NCBI RefSeq assembly: GCF_036322585.1
Contig: NZ_AP024600.1
Coordinates: forward strand, 5,208,001 to 5,272,000
DNA: 64,000 nt
From: Luteolibacter sp. LG18
GTDB taxonomy: Bacteria; Verrucomicrobiota; Verrucomicrobiia; Verrucomicrobiales; Akkermansiaceae
Direction of reading: 5' to 3'
This document shows, piece after piece, positions 52,933 through 62,100 of the stretch (position 1 is the stretch's first letter; the number at the start of each line of letters is the position of its first letter). The notes under the pieces are model-generated. The model saw only the letters and a program-made list of their open reading frames with translations. It ran no database searches and was not told where the DNA came from. Both the position numbers and the translations under genes were made by a program.

Positions 52933-53075
52933 TAACAAGCATTGCTGCTTGTGAGTGGGACGGCTCGCGGCGTCCCTGGCATGACCAGTCCGCCCTGGTG
53001 GTCACTCACAGGGGGACTGGACCTGCACGGGTGTTCGCGGATACTCCCACGCGCAAGTTTGGAAACTTACGCTAC
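52929..53075. repeat. Facing REP pair between convergent genes
   Basis: Plus strand from 52929: GTAG, hairpin ACAAGCA/TGCTTGT, then GAGTGGGA and GACCAGTCCGCC. Minus strand from 53075: GTAGC, hairpin AAGTTT/AAACTT extended by GCG pairs, then GCGTGGGA, CACCCGTGCAGG and TCCAGTC. The two meet at about 52990-53020. The first overlaps the stop of the GH95 gene; the second begins 32 bp after the stop of the exoprotein gene. Confidence 0.78.
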
Positions 53076-53106
53076 TTCGCCTGCGGCGGAGAATAGCTAC
53101 ACTGCG

Positions 53107-56100
53107 TTACCGTGCCGCCTGGGTCTTGTCCTCGTCGTCCTCTTCATCGCCGCCGTAGCCGATGACCTCCACGACGATGATCGAGGGCAGGTTCTCCGTC
53201 GCGGCTGCGGCTTCCGTTTGGGCTCCGGTGCCGGTTGGAACCGCCGCCGAGGTGGCCGCCGCGGTGTTCGATGCCGCAATGCCTCCGAGATTCGCGGATG
53301 GCGCGGTCACCGACGGAGTCCCGCCGCTGTTCCCGCCCACCGAGATGTTCCCGGCGTTGAGCACCTGCGGTGCGGAGATATTGAGATTCCCGGTCACCCG
53401 GATTCCGGCGTCGCCGGCATCGATGAAGCCCTCCGGCGCGATGAGGTCGACATTCCCCGGCTCCACGCCCTTCACGGTCGCCAGCACTCCGATGCCGCCG
53501 CCGGTCGCGAGCCCCGCCAGGTCGGTCTTCACCGCGCCGCTCTGCGGATCGATCAGCACGCGGGTGGGCGGTGCGGATTTCACTGTCTTCGACGACGAAC
53601 CGGCCGCGATGTTGCCCTTCGACGACCACAGGATCTCATCGCCACCGCGCAGGGTGAAGATGCGGCCGATGCCGATGCTGATGTCATTGTTGGCGAAAAT
53701 CGAGATGTTGCCGCCGCTTTCGGTCACGATACCCGGAGGCGAGAGTGGATTGCCGATGGCGGTATTCGCCATCGCCAGACCACCGCCCGGGATGAAGATT
53801 CCGATGTCACCGCCGTTGGTGGTGCGGATGTCGCGGCCGCGGGTCAGGATGTCGCCGTCCCAGGTGGTGCCCGGGAAAAGCGTGGCGATGGCTTCCTTGC
53901 CTGTATCGTAGCTGGCATAACCGGGCGACTCCGGGTTGTTGTGGTCGCGTCCGGTATTGCGAAGGATGACGTAGAACACGCGCAGGGCCGCGAGGTTCTG
54001 GTCCTCGGTGGAAAGCCCGTCGAACTCCGCCGGGGTCAGCCCGATGGCTTTCAGATACTCCGTGCCGGAGGGGCCATCGATGTACTTCGTAATGAACGCC
54101 CCGAAGTTGGCGCTGCTGCCATCGAGCGCGGAGGCCGAACCCAGGCCCGCCGCCACCACTAGATCCGCGCCTTCGAAGGGAAGCCATGGATTGCGGGTGT
54201 TGCCGATGCTGGTGATACCCGTGCCGGTACCATCGGCGTTCGCGGTGCCCAGACCGAGATCGAGATTCCGCCCGGCAATCACCTCCAGCGTTCCGGGGCC
54301 GCTGATCTGGATGTCCCCCGCCAACGGACCGCTGCCATCGTTCACCGTATTGCCAGTGGCAAGGGCCGACACCCGGAGCTGCGAGGACGAGCTGTAGGGC
54401 AGGATGTCCCGGCCGCTGGTGACCACGCTGATGTCACCCGCGTTCACGTTCTGGATGTAGAACGCCACATCGGCGATGTCCCGGCCCGCGGTGATCCGCG
54501 CGGCCTTCGGCGAGTAGAGCGTGAAGCCGGAGATGTCCCCGCTGCCCGCATACAGGCGCAGCGGCGAGGTGTCATCCTTGTGCAGCGGACCCGCGCCGTG
54601 CAACGCCTGTTTGGTCTGAAGCACGACGTTGGTGCCATTGGTCGCGCCGGATTCCTTGAACAAGCGGTCGAGGAAATCGAGGTAGCCGACGGTGGTATCG
54701 GTGGTGCTGGCGCTGCCCGAACTATCGGTGCCGACCACCGCCTGATAGGCGAAGGGTGAGGCAATGCCGGGGATCGAGGCCGGATCGGCGTCGGAGACAT
54801 TCACCGTCGCCACTCCCCATGGCGTCTTGGTCACACCGCCGGGAGCGACCTGGCCGTTCGGTTGCAGGCCGTTGATCGAGCCGCCCGCCAGCAGCTCCAA
54901 TGTGCCGGTGGCGGAGGGCGAGAGGATCAGGTTGCCCACCAGGTTGATGTCGCCGCTGTAGGAGGTCGCCAGCACCGTGCCGGGGAGCAGCGACGACAGC
55001 GTCCCGAAGGGTTGCACACTGGTTTCATTCAGACGCAGCCACGGCTTCGTGTAGGAGGCGGAGGTGGTGGAAAGCAGTAGCTTGTTCGTGTACCACGCCA
55101 GCAATAGGGACGACGCGGAGCCCTGCGTGTCACCGCTGACGACGGTGCCGCTTTCGCGCAGCGTGACCGAGCCGCCGAGCGACGAAACATGCACGTAGCT
55201 GTCCGAGGCGTAGGTGGAGAAGTAGCTCTTGTTCCAATACGAGTTGTTCAGGCCGCCGGGCAGCAGGAACGGATTCGCCACCGGACCGAGCAGGACGTTG
55301 CCGCGCGCATCGACGTCGAAGCCACCCTTGCCGAGGAACAGGGTGGTCGGGAGCTGGGTGTAGACCGAGGCCGCGGAGGCGAGGCTCTGGCTGAGCACCG
55401 AGCGGGTCGCGTTGGTGTGGATGTCACCGCCCGCGCTGAGCTGGCCGTGGCCGCGCTCGACGTAGTAAACACCCGCATCGATATCACGACCGGCGCGCAC
55501 GACCAGATCGCCACCGCCCAGCTCCACCAACCGCGAGGCCACCGCCGTGCCCTTCGGCATGCGGGCATTGGTGGCCACCACGGCATCCACGTTGTGGATG
55601 TCGCGTCCAGCCTCCAGCGTCACATCGCCGCCGCCGAGCGTGCCCACACCCTGGAAGAAGTTACTGAAATCCACCCACCAGGTGGTGGTGGTGACGTCGC
55701 TGAAACGACCGGTGCCGTAAGTACCGGTCGTCGGATCAATGTAGCCACGCCGGTAGAGCCAGTTGTCCGGCATCTGGAACTGCGAGTCAGCCACCAACTG
55801 GTTCGCCGCGTTGCGCGTCAGGCGCTCGATGTCCTGCTGCGCCTTCACCACCACGTCGCCGCCCGCCATGCTGTATTGCACCGCGTAGGACTGCTGGGCG
55901 GAACCGAGCGCACCGGAGGTGGTCTGGCTGATGTTCGGCAGGTCGAAGGTGCCGCCCAGCGTGGCATCCAGCACGCGGGTGCCCGCGGTGTAGATGGTGG
56001 CGAACTGGTTCATCAGCTGCACGCTGCGACCGGCGTGGATCTCGATATTGCCGCTGCCGGTACGGATCGTCTGGAAACGGTTCGCGATCACCGAGGCGGT

Positions 56101-59100
56101 CGTCGCGGAGTTTGAACCGGTGGCCGCCGCATTGGTGGACGTGCGGCCGAGAATGAGATTGCCGCTGGTGACGTCCAACGCACTGAGCGCCTTGACCTGG
56201 CCGAAGTCGGCGGCCGTGAGGTCAGCTCCCGAGGCCAGACGGTAGGACCACGATTGCTCGTTCACCGGCAGCAGCGTGTTCTGCGCGGACAAGCGCGCCG
56301 TCCACAGCCAGTTCGTATCGGTGCTGGCCAGCGTCGGCGTGAAGCCATCGCTGAGCGCGGTGTTGAAGACGAGGTTGCCGGTGGAACGGATCGTCAGCAC
56401 GCCAGGCGCGCTCTTCGCACCGAAACGGAAGTCGGTGGACGCGAGGTTCCAATCGTCCGCGGTGGTCGAGTTCGGCGTGCCGAGCTGGATGTCGCGGGAC
56501 GGCGGCGTGATCGTGGTCGCGCCGGTGGTGGTGAAGCTGCCGGAGGCCAGCGCCACGGTGACCGGGCCGCCGGTGCCGCCGCTGGCGAAGGTGATGGCAC
56601 CCGCACCCGAAAGAGTGACCGTGCTGCCGGGATCGATGGCCGTCGCGGTGTTCGCCGACAGCGTGGTGACCACGCCGCTGGCCGAGGTGATCGTCCCTGC
56701 CACGGAAGCGGTGATCTTGTTGGTGGTGCTGACCACGGTGGTCGCGCCCGCCTTGGTGCCCACCGGGAAAGTGATCTTCGTGCCTGCGGCCAGGGTGAGC
56801 TTGCTGGTGCCCGCGGTATTCAGCGTCACCACCGTGCCACGGGTATTGACCGTGGCGACGCTGTTGGTCGCGCCGGTGGTGTAGGACGAACCCGTCACCA
56901 GGCTCACCGCCAGCGCGCCGGAGCCGCTGGCGTAGGTGATCGTGCCGCCATTCGCCAGCGTGATGGTGCTGCCCGCCGCCAAGGTAGTGGTGGCATTCGC
57001 GGCCAGCGTGGTGACCACGCCCGAGGCCGAGGTGACGGTCGCCGCGCTGCTGACGCGGATGAGGCTCGCGCCGGTGCCGGATGGGAACAGCACACTGCCG
57101 CCGGTGGTGGCCACCACCAGCGTGCTGTTCGCCGCCGCGAGGCTGGAGGTGACGTTGGAGGGCGTGAGCGAATTGACCAGCTCCACACCCGCGGCGAGCA
57201 CGAGATTGTTCGCCAGCCCGGCATTGTTCGCGGTGAGGCGGCCGAGGATCGCGGTGTAGCCCGCGGTAGTGGTGCCCGCCGCGCCGAGGAAACTCTTGCC
57301 ATCTGCGCTGATGGTTCCGGTCACGCCATTGACGATCCCTCCGAAGTCGGCGAGGTCATACACCTTGTAGCCTTCCACCAGGATGCTCGAGGCCTCGGTG
57401 AGGGTGCCATTGATGGCGCGGACATTGAGATCGGTCCCGGCACTGGCGCGCGGCGCTCGGAGGTGGAGCTTGCCGCTGAACTGGCCGTTGTAGGCGCTGC
57501 TGCCCACGGTCGAGGCATCGCCCGCGACTTTCGCCGCCACCGAGAGATCGAGCGCTGAACCGGTCTGGATGTCCACCCAGCCGGTTCCGGCCACGCCATT
57601 CAAGGATGTGCCCGCTTCCAGCGTGATGTCGCCGCCCTTGCCCGCGTCGCTGAACTTCTGGCCCGCCACCGTGAGTCGTGATCCATTGGAAAGCGTGACA
57701 TCACCGTGCGCGGCGAGACGAATCGAACCACCAGTGGTACCGCTGGCATCGATGGTGCCGGTGACGTTGATCGATCCCTGGTCGACCGAGAGCAGGAAAT
57801 CGGCGGCCTTGGTGATGCCATCGACAGTCACGTCGCCATTGCGAACGCGGATCGCCTGACCGCCGGTGAAGGACGCCTGGGTGAGCGAGGCACTGAGCGA
57901 TGCCAGCGACGAGAGCGTGGCGGTATCCAGCACGAAGGTGCCGTTCGCGCCACCGCTGCCGCCCTTCGCGGCCAGCGTGCCATTCGAAGTGAACGCGCCG
58001 TGCGGCGTGGACACCGTCAGCGATCCGGCATTTCCTCCGCCGGTGGGCGCGGAGACGTCGATGCGGCCGCCGTTCGAGACGGTGACATTGCCATTGTCCG
58101 CTGTCAGCACGACATCGCCGCCGCCGGTGAACTTCGCGGTGTCGCCGAAAACCTGGCGCGTACCGGAAACATCGAGGGTGCCGCCGATGGTGACATTCCC
58201 CGAGGTGGCGTGGAGCGAGAGCAAGCCGCTGCGAAGCTGCACCGCCGTGTTCACGTCCACCGTGGAACCGGTGAGCGTGAGACTCGATCCGAGCCCGCCG
58301 CTGATCGCATTGGCGAGGCTGCCCGAGGACACCAGCGAGAGGGAGCCACCCGCGGCGATGGTGCGCACCGCTCCCGCCGCACCGGTGACACGCGGGGTGG
58401 AGATCGTGAGATTGCCCGGCGTCGAGAAGCCGCCGCTCCCCGTGCCCGTCACGCCGCGGGTCGCGGCGAGCGTGACATTGGTGTAGCCGTTCACCGCGAG
58501 CTGGTTCGCACCGAGCTGGATCGTGTCGGCGCGGAACTCGACCGCACCGGTGGCAGTAGCCGCTGCCGTGTTGGCGGCATTGGCGGTGTTTTCCAACACC
58601 AGCGTGCCCGCGCGGATCACCGCCGTACCAGCACCCTGGCCGATGCCACGGATCGAACCCGCGCTGAGTTCGAGCTGCGCGAGGTTGTTTCCGCCGAGCT
58701 GGCCCGAGCCGTAAAGATCGAGCGTGGAATAGCTGAGCAGCTTCAACGACGACGCGCCTTGGAAATCGGCCAGCGCCGCATTCGACAGCGTGAGCCCGCT
58801 GTCCGCCGGGAGCACCGCCGCGCCATCGAGCTGGAGGCTGATCCGGCCGCTGCCAAGCACATAGGTGGAGGCCGCGAGATCCGCCGTGCCATCGAGCAAG
58901 GTCCGCGCGGTGGAATCGAGAATCAGGCTGCCGCCGGAGAGTTTCGCTCTCGCGCCTACGGTGAGCACGGGGAGCAGCGAGGTGGTCGCGCCGGTGCGGG
59001 TGATTTCAGCGCCTTTGCCCGCGGACACGCGGACCAGCGCGCCATCGCCGCTGAGTGAGAAATTCGTGGGCGTGGTGTTAGTGGTCGCGGTGGAACGGAT

Positions 59101-62100
59101 CTCCGCATCCGCTGCCAGCGTGAGCGCGCCGGTGGCGGAAAGGATCAGGTCGTTTGCCACCAGCGCGGCCCCGGCGTTGTCCACCGTCACACTGGAACCG
59201 GTGGTGGTGATCACGGAACCATTGCGGATGCCCCCGATGAGCAGGCTTTCCGCACCGAAACTGTTGAGCACCGCGGCCGAAAGTTTCACCGTGCCACTAC
59301 CCGTTCCATTCGCGGTGATGGTGGTGTCCTGCCGCGTGCCGATGTCGATGATCGAGCCATGCCCTCCGGAAACGGTGGAGGCCGAGAGCACCGATCCCGC
59401 GAGCACGAGCGTATTCGTGGCCTGGAACACCAGGTGGCCGGAGTCCGAGGTCAGCGTCGGCACGGGCAGGTTCAGCGACAGCGCGCTGGCCTTCAGGAAA
59501 TCGCTGGCCTTGAAGTCCTCATACTGCGCACGCGCCCGCACCACCGACGAGGTGGCGACTTCGAAGCGCGATTGGATCGTTGGCACCGTGCGCTCGCTGT
59601 TGAGGTCGTTGTAGCGGTAGCCGGAGACGATGTTCGATTTGTCGGCATTGGTGATGGTCGTCGATCCGCCGTCCTTGACCGGTGTGACCAGTACCGCTCC
59701 GGGGAGCAAGGCATAGCGCGCGGGCAGCAGCGTGTAATAGCCCGCGGGTAAGGAAGCACTGCCGCTGAGATAGATGCGGTCGCCTGCCTTCAAGGTCCCG
59801 TTGGTGTAGCCATCGACGCCCGCGATCAGGCTCGTGCTGTCGCTGGAGCTGTTGAACTCCGCATACGGCGCGTAGTCCGCCTGGTAGGACGGGATCACCG
59901 CGAAGCTCGTCAGCGAGGCGAGGATGTCCACCGGCCCGCCAAGGCCCGAGACCCAGCGGTAGGCATACAGCTCGCCGCCGCCGCGGAGATCGACGGTCGC
60001 GCCCTGCTCCATCGTCAGGCCGTTCCCGGCGAGCACGATCTTCTTCTCGGGCAGGCCGCCCGCGGTGATGTCGGAGCCATGGGGATCGATCCACTTGCTG
60101 CCGTCCGGGCTGTAGCCATACGGAATCGTGATCCCCTTCCCCGTCAGCGGATCGACCGCCGAGACGGAAGTGACGCTGCCCGCGCCGAGCGTGAGCGACT
60201 TCGTCACCGGCAACGACAGCGTCGCGCCCGCAAGGTAATCCTTCGGCGCGGTGCCGGCGCCATCCCAGCCCAGCGTGATCGAGCCGAAGGGAGCACGCAG
60301 CACGCCGCTCTGCTGGATGTGCGAGGCGTAGAGCGAAAGGTCGCCGCCACCGGAAAGCGGAAGCTGGCGGCGGCCGAAGGCCTGCACCGTGATCGAGCCC
60401 TCCTTCAACACCGCGCCTTCGAGGTGATCGTAGGCGACGATGGTGAAATCGGAGGCGGTGGTCGGATAGATCTGGCCCGCGCGCAGCGTGAGGTCGCCCG
60501 CGAGGTTGAGCGTGCCATTGCCACGGATGTCGCCATTGTCCGCCGCGAGCACGGCGCTGCCGGTTCCCTGGAGCGAGAGATTGCCGACATCGATCAGTTT
60601 CGCCGAAACGGACAGGCTGCCCGTTCCCCACGTGGGCGCGTAGCCCGTGCCGAAGACATTCGTCTTCGCATCCGGGAGCACCGGGGTCTGGAATGCTTGG
60701 CCGAGCGAGACATGGGCCGCGTTGAGGATCGTCTCACCGGTGGTGTAGAGCACCCCGCTGTTAGACACGGTGACTTCCCCGCGCGCGTTGATCGTGACCG
60801 GCCCCTGGAACTTCACCGTGCCGCCGAGTGTCAGCGAATCGAAGCCGCCCGCCGTGAAGGCATCCACCGCGAACACACCCGCGCCGTTCGCCGCGGAAAC
60901 CGTATGACCGATCCCCACCACACCGGTCGCGAATTGCCCACCTTGTGTCACTGTGAGATTCACATCCCCGGTGGCGGGCAGCACACCCGCAGGATAGTAG
61001 TGGCCGGAGGAAACCGACAGAGTGCCACCGAGCGCGGTGCCGCCACCTGCATTGGCATGCAGCGTGGCATCGGACGCCAGCAACGCCCCCCCCGCGAGGA
61101 CGATCGTGCCGCCGTTGCTATCCAAACGCGTGGCCACGGTGTTCAAGCCACCCGGGATGCCGGTGGTCGCCTTCGTTCCTGTCGAAACCGTGTTCGCATC
61201 CAGATCAAGGATCGCGCTGGCACCGGAAACATCGATCACCGAGCCGGAAACCGCGGCGAGGTTGCCGCTGATCTTCACCGTGCCACCATCGAACACCTTC
61301 CCAATCCGGCGGCCATACGGATCAGGAGTGTAAACGGTGGTCCCCGCCGCGGAGATCACACTGTGCGTTCCCAGATAGGTGGTCACCAGTGCCTGCGAAT
61401 CATCGCCGAACAAACCGGTGGAGTTCGAAGCCCCGCCGACCGTGATCGTGCCGCCCGCCGCGAAGATCGAACCAAGCACCGTGACGGTGTTGCCGGTGAC
61501 GGAGACATTGCCACCCGCCTCGGTGCGGATCACCGCCCCCTCGCCGATCACCACATCCCCCGCCAGCAACCGACCGCCTTCACGCGCATCCACGCCCGGA
61601 GCGGAAAGCGAAAGACTCACCGCCTGACGCAGGCCATCGGGATTCTCACCCACTGCCAGTGACAGCGATCCGGGATTACCCGGCAGCACCAGGAAGCTCT
61701 TCGCACGCGGCGCGATCACGGCACCATCCGCCACCCACACCTCGGGCACGGCATTCGCGCCCTGGTTCGTCACCGAGCCGAGCCCCGCAAGAGAGAATTT
61801 GGTGAATCCACCCTGGCTGAAGAACTCCGGCAGCAACATCAGCGAACCCGCGGTGAGAGCGCCGCCGCCGATCTGCACGAACGGCGCGGTGATGGAAAGC
61901 GAGCCGCCCTGCGCGCCGGAGAAACCTTTCAAGGTGGAACCCAGCGACAACGAGCCGCCGAGCACCGACTTCAGCCCCGGGTCCTGTCCTGCGGTGATCG
62001 AGATGCTACCCGCATTCCCGTACTTACCGGTGCCCTTTGCGGTCATGACATAGCCGCCGGACACGTCGATCGCGCTTCCGGTGGCGAGATTCACCTCGTA

